Assembly (NCBI GenBank): GCA_947311845.1
Contig: CAMZMU010000080.1
Coordinates: forward strand, 20,840,369-20,904,368
Reading direction: 5' to 3'
DNA length: 64,000 bases
Source: Poa pratensis
Taxonomy: Eukaryota > Streptophyta > Magnoliopsida > Poales > Poaceae
The notes beneath the pieces were generated by a model. That model had not been told where the DNA came from. It made no database searches and saw only the letters and a list, made by a program, of their open reading frames with translations. Both the position numbers and the translations under genes were made by a program. Shown piece by piece: positions 42,718 through 53,668 of the stretch; within the stretch, counting starts at the first letter, position 1; every line of letters begins with the position of its first letter.

Positions 42718-45244
42718 CCAATTGCAACCTTGGTCCCTTATAGCAATCACATCTAACTGTTCTACACAGTAAGAAGCTCCTATCATCCGAGAAAGTCGAT
42801 GCAATAAGCTGCATATTTTAGATGAATTGGACATGCGCATTTCTCAAAAGCTGTCCACAATCTGGAAATGTCACCTAGATAGATAAGATCATACTAATAT
42901 AATAGTACTATGTAACATCATAAAAAAAAGTACTCATGAGTCAAGAGCATGGTCTAGAACAAAAACCTATGGAAAGCATCCAAAGTAACTAAGTAAGAAC
43001 ATATATCTTCCCCACAGCCACAGGAAAAGAGCAGAATCTACATACATTGAACTCTCTTGAGTAGGCTTTACTTTATTTCATCACTTAGTTCATCCTCTTA
43101 CCACTAATTAATCATGTAGGCGATTACTCTTTTATGTGATATGAATGGAGTAGAGCAGAGAATGCATGGTCATCAACAAAGTGCTCAATTTTATAATTGA
43201 CAAGTTACAGAGATTCCCTTATCCCTGTCCACTTTTAGTCATTGATCATATTAGGAAAACCGATCATTCTTGTGCTTTAAATCTTCCTTTTCCCGTTGCT
43301 GATGCTCTCTTGTGGGAATAAAATTTTGCAGAAAGTGTTTCGAACTTTTAATGCCTACTATTATCTCAATGGACCAAGGCAAAGTCCAACAAAGGAAGAT
43401 CAACCTCAAGATGCTCTGGATCAAGCTGATGGTTACATATATATTAAGCTTTGTATACTTAGTGGGAGAAGAGGAAAAGCTGCAGACTAGCAGCACTAAC
43501 AATATCTTGTAAGGCTGCTGTGCTCATAACCACCATTTATGGATATCAGTAGAAGGCATCTTGCGATTAGGGTAACTTATATAATTACAAAATTAGAACC
43601 AATGGTGGTTGGGGGTGGTATCAATGGCGCAGATTTTGGTCAACCAGTACATACTTAACTGTACACCTAAAGCATGACTCTTTTCGTCAAATAAAAAGGC
43701 ACCACCACACATATGTTCTGTATTATAATGATCCCTAAATTCGAGTTGCTAAGTCAAAGGATAGAATGATCAGGTTTGTGTTACGTCATGGCTGAGGAAA
43801 CTCAAAACAATAGAATAGCGCGCATATTATGCTTAGATTATTATATTTTTCATGAAGGATACAGATGCCAGGAGAAGATTATGAGGTCTTGGCACCATAA
43901 TATCCTGTGGACTCTGCACATGGAAGAGATACTTTGGGTTTGCAAGCTTTCACAATCATAATTACTAGCAACGTAAAGGAGGCATCCAGTTGATAAGTAT
44001 GAGTCTACATTGTAGCATATAATTAAACTAACACTTGCTATTAATAATCATTAAAGATGAAGACTTTAGGGAGAGCTCCACAAACGTGAAAGGTAACAGG
44101 AGATCCTGGAACAATAGGTAAGAAAGCAGAAATGCTAGTTGAGATTTCTGGCTAGTGCAAGATATCGATCTCGTGAAACTGCGGTTTCAACCGAACAACT
44201 GCGGATATTAACATGCAAAGATTGCGGCAAAGGATCTTAATATCTCCCTGATAGCTAAGCTCCAGCACTTTTTGGATATAATTTCCCTGATTTAATACAA
44301 GTGTAGACCACAGTAATGACAGTGACATGCATGTTTTCAGAAGATATTTCAGGAAAAACTGAATTTAGCTGATCATAAAACATAATTCTCCTAGCACCAA
44401 GACATCAATTCTCTTTGCATGTTCTCCCCTTCGACCATTACTATTGGTCCTATATATGATGTGATGGAAAATGTTCAGTTCTTAAGCAGATAAAAGCAAT
44501 GGTGTCACAGGAATACATCTTTGCAGGGTAAGACCGTAAGAGTGCGATAAGATTCGTCTAATTCATCCACTAGTATCCAACTTTACATGACAGATACGTC
44601 TACTTTACAATCAACGAGACGGTACTAAGCAGACATCTTTCTAAGCAAATGGTGTCACGGGCCTCCTATTTTAGTTGCTTCATCTAATTGTTCACCATTT
44701 AGACCCAAAAAAAAGCCCACTGGCATGGGATTGTCCTGTGGACAAGTCAAAATTCAGTTCAGAGGCTCATGTCCCAGGCACTATCATTTTCTGAAAAGGA
44801 CAGCACGTAGGATACTAAATACTTTTGTCCAAAGGAAAGGGTGAGAGGCATTCAAAGCAAAATGTTGCTTTGACCCTAATAAGTTCATATGGTCCCCTTT
44901 GACTACACAGATGACTCAAAACAGGCGGTCATCTCCAGCAACCTGCAGAGGCAAACTAGAGACGCCTGATGGCCAAGCACTCTCCACAAAACACAGAGCC
45001 TGGAGGAACTACGAACATGCCATCTATGGTGTCTGAAATAAATCCCCGGATGCAACTACCATGGATGCAACCTAGTTCAATTCTGCTGCATGACGTGCTC
45101 TAGTTTGACTGCAGCTGACAGGAACCAAATCTGTGCAAATGTAACATGATAAAGGTGCTCGCACGCCAAGCTTTAATTCTTTCCTTGTTGGTCATTTAGC
45201 CCTCATGGCTGCATCTGAAGTGCAGGCTTATCGTAGCAGCATAC
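42718..45244. other. intergenic DNA, no supported gene
   Basis: A single exon-like plus-strand segment occurs at about 43333-43432 (acceptor TTTTGCAG, then KVFRTFNAYYYLNGPRQSPT and KEDQPQDALDQADG, donor GTTACA). No adjoining exon was found, so I do not call it a gene. No transposon ends were recognised in the rest of this stretch. Confidence 0.45.
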
Positions 45245-45367
45245 CGTTTTCAGAATAGGATCGAGCACAAGGAGACAGAACGCCGCGGAAGAACACATTG
45301 TGCACTGCGCTAGGTCCCCGCAGGGTTTTGCTCATTTGGGCGGCCAGGTTATGATGCTCCACGTGTT
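45245..45367 (-). other. candidate coding exon, presequence-like (weak)
   Basis: On the minus strand an acceptor (ACTTCAG, ending at 45368) is followed by a 123 bp segment and a donor (ACG then GTATGC, at 45244). Within it the ATG at 45335 opens MSKTLRGPSAVHNVFFRGVL then SPCARSYSEN. The Arg/Ser-rich, acid-free N-terminus resembles a mitochondrial or plastid targeting peptide. A minus-strand GC-rich exon-like block lies at 48083-48195, and the Copia element 45469-47945 sits between the two, as if in an intron. No downstream exon was found, so this may be a gene remnant or chance. Confidence 0.3.
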
Positions 45368-45468
45368 CTGAAGTTCCGGTATAGGGAGGTTGATTCAGTA
45401 AACGGTTAGGGGTTTAGATGCACAAATATGTATTTGTATTAGGGGAATTCAACCACAGATATAAAATC

Positions 45469-45909
45469 TGTTAGAACAGTCCCTGCCGCCGAGTACTTTC
45501 CGACGACACACTCGGGTAGCAAAGCTCCTCGGTTTAACTCCGGCGACTCTCACGTACAAGCTAGCCTCACGTATAAGCTAGCCTCACGTAAGCCTTGATG
45601 GATCTGATCGGAAACACACGCAGTAGCTAGCTTTGGCTAGATTGCTTCCTAGCTAGTAGCTCACGTACGTATATCGCAGGAACACAAAACGCTGGGAATC
45701 GATATGATGGCCAGAGGCTCGTATCGAGCCTTTCTATTTCTCTTTCTTTTTCTGACAAAGATTACAGGGGGTCTTCTACATGTATATATAGCAGCGTTGG
45801 ACTAGCTAACCTAGTAGGAGTAGGAAACTAATCCCTATACTACTCGGAGACATGTACGTATACAACTCGTACACGGATCAACACGACCCACGCGTGCTTA
45901 TTTCCAACA
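45469..45909 (-). repeat. 3-prime LTR of the compact Copia element
   Basis: Almost identical to 47502-47945 except for a cluster of changes at about 45645-45745. It carries a TATA-like TATATATAGC (reversed) at about 45781-45792. The element ORF runs into this LTR and stops at 45840. Confidence 0.9.
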
Positions 45910-47444
45910 TTCACCCCCCTAAGCACGACGTGTGCTTCATTTCTACCTGGGTCCCAAATACGCCAATTGCTTCGCGTAGGTGTAACCCTCAGCATTCCTT
46001 TCGCCGCTTCAGCCTTCTTCATCGACATTGCTTTCGTCGCTTCTCGTGGCATCCATGACATCGAATTTGCTTTTGTCGACTCATCTATACTCTGACGGCA
46101 ACAATCTTTCTTGTCGACGTCTTCGAACATCATCTTTGCTTCGGTGCTTTTGAAGCAATCTTCTGTGTACTTAATCGGCTCCATATCCGGGATAATTATC
46201 TTGAACAAATGTAGCCGTGCAAAATACACCTCACCTTCGTCTTGTTGCTCTTCTGTCTGCAACGCCGGCCTTGCTTTACGCCAACATTGTTTCACCGACG
46301 TAGATGGCCGTCTTCCTAGTTCCTGTACTGTTGGAACAACTGCGCCGTATTCTTTCTTGCTCGACGTAGCACCAATTTCTTCTGCGTGAGACACTTCCGA
46401 CAAACCTGCTTCTTCATCACGCGCTTGATCTTCTGGCCGATTTGGCCTTCCAGGCAATGCACCTGAGTCCTTGTATTGATCGCTTCTGCCCGATCTGGCG
46501 ATGGTGCAGCCAAGGCTGCTTCCTTCTTCTGGCTCGTTTGGAGAACCACATGGGTTATCCACATACGGCCTGGTTTCTCGGCTGCTAACCCCTGGACCTT
46601 CTTCTGGCCCAAACTCCACACGTGCGTCGCCTCCTCCTGAGCCACTTTCTATTGGTCCGGGTAGCACGTTTACTGGGCCGCCTTGTAAGCCTCCATGCAG
46701 TGGTGCAGCTCCACCCGAGCTGCCAGCTACAGCGACATCCCGCCATCTTGGCCTGTCTGGCCGGAATAGCTTGCCGCTGCCTTTTCTTCCTTTGCTGCTA
46801 GTGACATACGGCTGGTTTCCAACACAAGCTAGTGCACCAAAGCACATTGATACACCTTGATTCGGTTGGCCTACTAAGCCACGTCCTCCTGTTGCTAGGC
46901 TCCTGCTGCATGCATGCTTTTCCGGCCACCCGTCTGTAGCACTGCTTTTGGAAGCACCAACTAGCACGCTGCTTCTTTCTTCCGCAACGACTGGTTTGTC
47001 CCACGACGCGACGATGCGCCTCACTTTACCCTGCAACGCCACGACGCGCAGCTCTTCATGGACCTCTGACGCCATGTACGCCTTCACTTCTTTTTCCTGC
47101 GACGCGGCACTACGTTGCAGATCATGGACCTCTGACGCCATGTACGCCTTCACTTCTTTTTCCTGCGACGCGGCACTACGTTGCAGATCATGGACTTCTG
47201 GCGCCATGTACGCCTTCATACCAGTACTATCGGTATGAGTTATCGAATCATCTCCTGTGTCAGTATCTTCGACACGAGTTTCTGGATCGATAGCCTCCCA
47301 GATCTCCTGAGCTTCCATGGCCACCTCCATGTTGATGACCCATAGCCCGTAGTCCTTGCGATCAAGGCGCGGATACAAAGCCGCCCCCACCGTCTCCACC
47401 ACTGGTGCCGATGCCGAGTTCTCGCCATGCTTCACCATCGCCAT
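45840..47444 (-). CDS. 534-residue protein of the Copia derivative, gag-like N-terminus
   Basis: The start is 58 bp inside the 5-prime LTR edge, just after the primer-binding site. Residues about 20-60 (LYPRLDRKDYGLWVINMEVA, then MEAQEIWEAIDPE) match the DUF4219/Copia-gag pattern in which Y-x-x-W and L/I-W-x-x-I recur; this part normally belongs to the capsid. Then follow 22-residue tandem repeats (KAYMASEVHDLQRSAASQEK, about residues 77-135). The middle is low-complexity, rich in Gly, Ser, Pro and Arg, with no CCHC knuckle. A Glu/Lys-rich C-terminal third runs through the polypurine tract and 70 bp into the 3-prime LTR. No protease, integrase or RT motif is seen. An uninterrupted frame over the whole interior suggests selection or recent birth. 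A function in packaging is inference. Confidence 0.6.
   Translation of the reverse strand: MAMVKHGENSASAPVVETVGAALYPRLDRKDYGLWVINMEVAMEAQEIWEAIDPETRVEDTDTGDDSITHTDSTGMKAYMAPEVHDLQRSAASQEKEVKAYMASEVHDLQRSAASQEKEVKAYMASEVHEELRVVALQGKVRRIVASWDKPVVAEERSSVLVGASKSSATDGWPEKHACSRSLATGGRGLVGQPNQGVSMCFGALACVGNQPYVTSSKGRKGSGKLFRPDRPRWRDVAVAGSSGGAAPLHGGLQGGPVNVLPGPIESGSGGGDARVEFGPEEGPGVSSRETRPYVDNPCGSPNEPEEGSSLGCTIARSGRSDQYKDSGALPGRPNRPEDQARDEEAGLSEVSHAEEIGATSSKKEYGAVVPTVQELGRRPSTSVKQCWRKARPALQTEEQQDEGEVYFARLHLFKIIIPDMEPIKYTEDCFKSTEAKMMFEDVDKKDCCRQSIDESTKANSMSWMPREATKAMSMKKAEAAKGMLRVTPTRSNWRIWDPGRNEAHVVLRGVNVGNKHAWVVLIRVRVVYVHVSE
47057..47219 (-). repeat. 66 bp tandem repeat within the Copia ORF
   Basis: CATGGACCTCTGACGCC-type units begin at 47057, 47123 and 47189, exactly 66 bp apart, so the repeat keeps the reading frame and encodes 22 residues per unit. 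The first two are nearly identical and the third is partial. Confidence 0.88.
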
Positions 47445-47486
47445 GATCTTCTAGTGCTTTCAGAAAATCACGGACGAATCTGACCA

Positions 47487-47500
47487 GGCTCTGATACCAA
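47487..47500 (-). other. primer-binding site of the compact Copia element
   Basis: Reversed, the bases read TTGGTATCAGAGCC, complementary to initiator methionine tRNA, one base from the right LTR. This makes the right LTR the 5-prime one. Confidence 0.92.
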
Positions 47501-47501
47501 T

Positions 47502-47945
47502 TGTTAGAACAGTCCCTGCCGCCGAGTACTTTCCGACGACACACTCGGGTAGCAAAGCTCCTCGGTTTAACTCCGGCGACTCTCACGTACAAGCTAGCCT
47601 CACGTATAAGCTAGCCTCACGTAAGCCTTGATGGATCTGATCGGAAACACACGCAGTAGCTAGCTTTGGCTAGATTGCTTTCCTAGCAGTAGCTCACATA
47701 CGATTGTATCGATCAACACAGGAAAACAATACGCTGGGAGTCTTTGGCCAGAGGCTCATATCGAGCCTTGCAATTTTCTTTCTTTCTCTGACAAAGATTA
47801 CAGGGGGTCTTCTACATGTATATATAGCAGCGTTGGACTAGCTAACCTAGTAGGAGTAGGAAACTAATCCCTATACTACTCGGAGACATGTACGTATACA
47901 ACTCGTACACGGATCAACACGACCCACGCGTGCTTATTTCCAACA
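47502..47945 (-). repeat. 5-prime LTR of the compact Copia element
   Basis: A 444 bp LTR with a TATA-like box (reversed GCTATATATACATG, about 47815-47828) that should drive transcription towards lower coordinates. It is followed at the right by the target duplication AAATC. Confidence 0.9.
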
Positions 47946-47950
47946 AAATC

Positions 47951-50334
47951 ACCGTGGATAAGGGCAACGATTCGAACTGAGAACTGAGGAAAGCATCGAA
48001 TCTCGAATCGATCAGATAAGAACCAGAACCATTAGACGATCATCCAACTCAGGATTAATTGGGGAACAGTATCAGTTCGTACCAATGCCGTTGCCGTCGT
48101 ACCGCCACGACTCGCCGCTCCGCTGATGTGCCGACCGCACCGTCCGGAGTCACATGCGCCGTCGGCGACGACGCTTCCGCCTCCGCGGTCGCCATGCCTG
48201 GGTTAGCGTCTGACAGGTGTGTCCTACCAACGACGTGCACGAAGAGATTATTTGGGCACCGCAGCTCGAGGATTGCGTTGGCAGGCCGCTCAATCAGTTG
48301 GGCTGGGCCGGTCGGTATCACGCATTCGGCTACTCGTGGGCTGATGCTTGATTAGTTTAACAAATTAGCCCATTTGCGACGGGCTATAGTGTTTTAGAGA
48401 TTGTTTTTAGTTTTCAAAGTAAAGTTATAAGTACTAGGTTCTAGGGAGCTCGAAATCTACTTTGATTATTCGACTTGGATGGAAAAAGTTTGCGTAAGGT
48501 AGGAATTAGGAAAGTATCACAACATAAGATGAAAAGTGAATTGAATTTTCGTTTTTATCGAAGGGGCCGCCCCCAGCTTTATTAACAAAACTTAACATAG
48601 GGCTACAAAGTTATTACAGATTTTATTCAGAGCACTCAACATCTCAGAACAGACTGAGCTGAAATGTACTCAGAGAAAACAGAAACGTGTGGTAGGAAGC
48701 ACAAATAACAATAGGTAATACATTGGAAAATCATCCTGAGCTACACCCAAGTTCTAGAACAAGCAAAGCCCATGTGTAATGGTTTATGATAAACCTCAAG
48801 CATTGTCTAGCCTTCGACATGAAGGCTCTCATCCGCCAACTTCGCAAGGCACCATCTTCCGGAGCTCAATTTCTCATCGAAGAGTACTTCCCACCTTTGA
48901 TTTCTGCAATTCAGACCAATCGTTAACCAAATGAAATATATAATATATTATATCACAAGGATCATTTGGATTAACATGATCAAAATAGGCATGATTCCTA
49001 GTTTTGTGAATTAAAATATATGTAGTACAATATATGTATTTGTAGGGTTCTCGAGCTAATATCTCACTAGCACTAGTGTGTGTGACCCAAAAAACAGGGG
49101 TCGTCCAGATGGAGGAGAAGACGCAGTTTGTATCGGTAATTTGGGAACATATTCTCATAGTAAATGTTTGATAAACCTTAAAGGCGTATTCGCCAAGCAT
49201 GTATAACTTTACTCCGCATGCCTCTGGACCAAGCCCGCTTAATACAAATTCCCAGCGTTTGGATGCTCGCAAGAGCTCCTAGGCTAGGCCGGCGCGAAGC
49301 GTAAAGAAGATTCGAGCCAGGTTCGCTAGAAACTGCTGATTCGGCCATTTCCGTGGAGTTTGGTCCGGGAGCATGCAATGTGCCCTGAAACGTCTCATCG
49401 GTTGCACGCGTCGAGAAACATGGGGACGCATCCAAAATCTCTCATTGATATTTCTAAGTTTCGAGAAACACGGGGACACGTCCAAACCTCTCATTGATAT
49501 TTCTAAAATTTGAGATTGTTATGCCAAAATTTTTCCTTGTGATCAAATTAAGATATTGCTTTATGCATGTCTTGCACCATTGTCGCACTCTATGGAAGTC
49601 TGACAACTCCGCTAGCCTACGAATGACATACTCAAGATAACTCTCAGGTTTCGGCCATGAGTTGGTTAAACAACAATGTTATGATGGGTATAATTTCAAC
49701 TTCTTATAGGTATGTGTTGCTAAGCGAAGTTGGACACTCCGTTGGCTGTTGAGCGATCAAAACCATAGGGAAACCTCGGATATCAGTCATGAGTGGATCT
49801 CGTGGTTGTAGCATCCATCTTTGCTGCACTAGGTACTCCTACCTAGGCTGTACAAACCCGACTTACATCTATCACTCTTTTGGCATAATCTCATCCAACT
49901 ACGAAATAGATATTTTGTGAGTCCAACAACTGATGTTTGCACTTGAGAGTCTTGATTTGATAACATAAGTGGGTAGATTGAAAATCTTTATATTTATTTG
50001 TGCTTGACAAGTATTTGTGCTCAACTCCCATTCTATAAAATAATAATAATAATCAAGTGCAAATAGGAGGATCACAAGTTTGTTCTTTCTAGCTAGATTT
50101 AACTTTGACATAGGGCATAGAAGTTCTTACTGAATCTCTAATGGTTTGGACTTCAAAAGATTTATTTATAGATGAGCTTGTGTTGTCTTGAATAAGTACT
50201 TGCTATCTGATTTTGAGATTTAATAAAAATAAATTGCCACTCAGTTACTGAAGTGTGGAACCCTTAATGGCCGCATTCATTTTTATTGACTCATCCTTAC
50301 TCGAGGATGAGTAAGAGTCTAAGCTTGTGGAAGT
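47951..50334. other. intergenic DNA with weak gene and retroposon traces
   Basis: A GC-rich block at about 48083-48195 reads on the minus strand MATAEAEASSPTAHVTPDGA with a possible donor (CATTG then GTACGA) at 48082; it may be a first exon or leader. From about 48545 a phrase GGCCGCCCCCAGCTTTATTA resembles the reversed 3-prime tail of a plant LINE. A 50 bp tandem duplication lies at 49411-49508. The rest is AT-rich without features. Confidence 0.4.
49411..49508. repeat. tandem duplication, period 50 bp
   Basis: Units starting TCGAGAAACA at 49411 and 49461 and both ending CTCATTGATATTTCTAA differ at a few positions. Origin unknown. Confidence 0.75.
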
Positions 50335-51120
50335 TGGTGCATCGATTTTATATATCATTTTACTCGATGTTTTTTGTATGTTACATTGAAGTTCTTGAAA
50401 TATTATGTGCTAGCTTATACATTTTATGTTAATGTGCACTCAAACTCATTTTCGATGGACTTTGCACAACCATAGGTTTTTATTAGTATTTTACTGTTTT
50501 TCACTTGTCTTTTGCATGTGTTTGGTGTAGGGGGAAACTATAAAGAAATCATGAGGAAAGGAGCTTACTTGGAGTCAACCTGTAAGAGTCACATCCATCA
50601 AATGCAGGCCATACAGAGTATTTTATAAAGATTATTTTTCCACAAGGCCAAACTGAAGATCCAACAACATGAGATTGTACCCCTCGTCCATACGAGTCCA
50701 ACGAGCCGAAGAACACCTCAATCGAAGTCCGTATGAAAAAATGGCACCCAACACAACATTGTCAGCAGAGATAACAAGCACTAATACGAGCACACAAGCT
50801 CGTACCGGCCGTTTTCGGGTCCGCGACGTCAATCCAAGCATTTTTCGTGAAGGGGACACATACCTATTCGATGCAGAAGACTCCAAAAACCCCGAACAGA
50901 TCTGCTGGAGCCTACATAAACAGAAGGAAGCCCTAGCCGCCGAGTGTGCTGTCGTGCGCAGAACCATCTCCATCTCCATAGCCGACGCCTCCATATCGAT
51001 CAACACCACAGCGGAGCCCTGCCGCGAAGCTACCTCAAGATCATCCTCAACCTTGAAGGAAGGCCGGGAAGGAAGACACCGAAGGGATCACCACCGATGC
51101 GCCGCTACCGCCGCCATCAC

Positions 51121-51999
51121 CAACGGCGAGTCCAGGAATTTTTTGCAGGGCGGGCTCAAACTTGACGATGACTAACTAAATGACTACTAAACGACGAAAA
51201 TAAGCCAATATACAAGACATAAAATTATGTAAGATAAAATACCACAAATTTTCAAGTTAAAAGCATACAATATCACAAAATAGGCCAATAGCTTCTTCAT
51301 GTTCAGGTTGAGGTTGAAGTTCAGGTTCAACCTCTTCATGTTCAGGTTGAGGTGCAGTATGAAAAGGGAGGCTGTCGTTGATTGCAACATGCTCAGGTTC
51401 AGGTTCAGTGCTACCAACAGAACTAGGTGTATAAATATAATAGCTAAGGATGCTGCCATGTTTTCTCTTCATTTTAACAAATCTGAAAATATATTACACA
51501 TAGATAAATTAACTGGAGGCTCGAGCTAGACAGCTAGTAACTAGTACACATCGATAAATTACAGAGAGATAGCTAAGGATGTTCACGATTTGGATGCGCC
51601 CAAACTTCTCGCCGGATTTGGCTGCTAGGGTTCGCCGTCCGCGGCTGGGTGCGTCCGCCGTCCGCGCATCGCCTTCTGTTGGTGCGGCCCCGGCCCCCCA
51701 GCCCCTCCTTCGCGGTGTCGGTGTCGTGGCTCCTCTGTCGCCTCGCCGGCTCGCCACCTCGCCGGTCGTGGCCGCTCTGCTTGTGTTGCGTGCTGCCGTG
51801 CTGGGGAATGGGGATGGAAGAGATGCGCTGCTGGCTCCTGGCTGTTCGATACGATGCGTTCGTGTTGGGCTGGAACCTGGAACCCTGGAAGCTTGCTCAG
51901 CTGCTAATGGGCCTGATGACTAGTAGTAAATTTTTTTTTTTACATTTTGGGAGGGCAGGCTCAAGCCTGTTAAAGCCCCCCCTGTTGGACTCGCCTTTG
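51121..51999 (-). mobile_element. non-autonomous hAT transposon
   Basis: An exact 8 bp target duplication GCCATCAC lies at 51113-51120 and 52000-52007. The ends are CAACGGCGAGTCCA and, reversed, CAAAGGCGAGTCCA (13 of 14 identical), starting with CA as hAT ends do. The next bases (GGAATTTTTTGCAGGGCGGG) are typical of plant hAT elements of the zinc-finger MYM-type/TTF group. The 879 bp element keeps only the first piece of a transposase on the minus strand. Confidence 0.85.
51257..51472 (-). pseudogene. N-terminal remnant of a hAT (MYM/TTF-type) transposase
   Basis: The frame reads MKRKHGSILSYYIYTPSSVG, then Glu/Pro-rich repeats (EPEPEH, QPEHEEVEPELQPQPEHEE) and ends in CDIVCF. Plant hAT transposases of the zinc finger MYM-type 1-like group usually start with MKR-K and a Pro/Glu-rich linker before the TTF zinc finger. 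The zinc finger, DDE core and dimerisation domain are missing. The identification rests on the start, composition and the surrounding hAT ends. Confidence 0.5.
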
Positions 52000-52200
52000 G
52001 CCATCACCACTGCCCTTCACCGTCATGATCTCCTTGATGAGTTGTAATATGGCTTGAACCCCCTTAATTTTTAATGCTATGACTATGGTTTGGTAATCTA
52101 CTTGTCTATGCATGTTGTTTATTTAGGTGTTGTCTGCTTATGTTATTATTTAAGTGTTTGGAGACATCCAATCCACCGGTGTAGTTGGAGATGTCCAACT

Positions 52201-52655
52201 TCCTATCCCACACATGAGTAGATAGATATTTTGTGCGAATCATTTAACCTGGATGAAAGTACATGGATATCTCTTGAGGAGCGTGTCTTATGTAGGAGCA
52301 CGGTTGACCTAGAGTTTAATGCCTTTGGTCCGATCGTGAGTTTAATGTCTCTGGCTATTGTGACTTTAATACTTTTTATTAGGTTGTTGTCATGTTTAAT
52401 AAGAGATAGACAATTGAGTTGTCTTATGCCATGTATTACAATGGGAGACAATGTTATCTGAGGGACCGTCCAACGTATCATATGCATTAGGTGGAAAACC
52501 ACACATGTCTGTATCATTTGCTCCGTATTAATCATTTCATTAATATTCTTTCTCTGCTGCACATCCTTTTACTTTCAAGCCTTGTTACTTTTCAGTTTTA
52601 GTTCAGTTTTTTCTTTACTTTTTGATCTTTATAAAGGACACGGCATTTCGGGTCA
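52201..52655. other. intergenic DNA, no gene recognised
   Basis: AT-rich text with short frames only. It may continue the LTR-like remnant to its left, but no boundary can be seen. Confidence 0.4.
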
Positions 52656-53006
52656 CGGGTGCGGATGCACCTATTATGTAAAACATTTTTAATTCTTTTT
52701 AAAATGTCAAAAAATAAATAAAATTTTGGATATACATCATGACATTTTATGTTAGCACAAAAAGTTTCATGGAGAAAAAGACATTTTTTTGTTATTTTAC
52801 CTGTGCAAAAACGACCAAAAACAAATCACGTACAAAGTCATTTTAAAAACCCTGGATTTATCTTTTTTGCACAGCCCACAAAAATATCTTTTCTTAACGA
52901 TTTTTTTGTGCTAACATAAAATGTCATGTAGTATATCTGAAAATTTTATTTAGAATTTTTTGACATTTTGAAAAGTGTTTTTTGAGCGGTGGGTGCATCT
53001 AGACCT
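52656..53006. mobile_element. fold-back MITE, family member 2
   Basis: The right end GGGTGCATCTAGACC is the inverse of the left end of the copy at 34829. The arms pair across a centre near 52830 (ATGACATTTTATGTTAGCAC against GTGCTAACATAAAATGTCAT). Length and arm layout agree with member 1. No coding capacity and no clear target duplication. Confidence 0.8.
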
Positions 53007-53094
53007 ATGAGCCGATATGGATTTCCGCTTTATAAAACTCTTTTAGAAATTGTATCCTTTAGCAACTTATAGAGTAGGCTATTTCCATACTACG

Positions 53095-53668
53095 GTCTGG
53101 GTGCGAACGTGACTGTGTTTGACAACGTAGTTGCGGGATGGTAATGCCAGCCTTATTGCTATCGTGGGTTTGATACACTGAAAATACTTTCCACGAACAT
53201 GTGCACTTGCAGTTACCAGAGACACCGTTGTGGAGCCCCTCACCTCCCCCTGTAGGTATTTAGTCTACTCGTCTTGTCGGTGTTGTGCTTTTTTCGTCGT
53301 CGGCTAGGCGGTGCGTGGCCCTGGGGTTGGCGTGGATGCTGGAGAGGCGGTTCGGGCTTTCGCTTCCGCCGTTCTGCGTTGAGTGTCAGATTTGGTTGCT
53401 CGCGTGGCTTGGTCGTCGACTCGTGTAGGGGCGGGCCTTGGGGCTAACGTGGATGTCAGAGCGGCGGCGCCCGATGTTTGCCTCCGCCGTGTTGCGTAGA
53501 GGTGTGTGGGTGTCGGTTTTGGTCGATAGGGTCACTTGATCGTCGACTCGTGTGGGGGCGCAGTCTCAGGGCCGGTGCGGTACGTTTTGGGTTGTATGGT
53601 TTTCGGCCGGTTTTCTTATAAATTGTTCAACATTTTTGACTTAATGAATCGAAGGCTTCGAAAAAAAT
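53095..53668 (+). mobile_element. 5-prime-truncated LINE tail
   Basis: The 3-prime end, TTGACTTAATGAATCGAAGG followed by CTTCGAAAAAAA, is the common tail of Triticeae LINE (RIX) elements. The GT-rich, stop-rich text before it (53270-53640) fits a LINE 3-prime UTR and contains a near-direct repeat with GGTCGTCGACTCGTGT at 53410 and again near 53530. Target duplication not determined; the left boundary is a guess. Confidence 0.6.

Larger units (their letters stand above)
45469..47945 (-). mobile_element. compact Copia-derived LTR element with one ORF
   Basis: LTRs at 45469-45909 (441 bp) and 47502-47945 (444 bp) begin TGTTGGAAATAAGC in element orientation and end GGGACTGTTCTAACA. The target duplication AAATC flanks both sides (45464-45468 and 47946-47950). 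A tRNA-Met-type primer-binding site (47487-47500) adjoins the right LTR and a polypurine tract (45910-45920, reversed AGGGGGGTGAA) adjoins the left LTR. The interior is only 1592 bp and is spanned by a single ORF with a Copia-gag-like start; protease, integrase and reverse transcriptase are absent. It is structurally complete but non-autonomous. Confidence 0.92.
50335..52200 (+). mobile_element. degenerate LTR-like remnant, probably Gypsy type
   Basis: The text before 50335 (ACTCGAGGATGAGTAAG, AAGCTTGTGGAAG) resembles the end of the interior of Triticeae Gypsy elements, which is followed by an LTR. The following text has the expected order: a TTTTTCACTTGTC-type stretch, a GAGTCCAACGAGCC-type stretch, a leader with CCTACATAAACAGAAGGAAG and CCCTAGCCGCCG, and a CTCCTTGATGAGTTGTAAT-type tail. 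No second LTR or target duplication was found and the right boundary is approximate. A hAT element is nested inside. Confidence 0.4.

Noticed and set aside
43312..43512. An exon-like plus segment with good coding look
   Set aside because: No adjoining exons could be found and no protein family was recognised; mentioned only in the intergenic entry.
47960..47990. CGATTCGAACTGA as a tRNA B box
   Set aside because: It departs from the GGTTCGAATCC consensus, and no A box or cloverleaf can be drawn around it.
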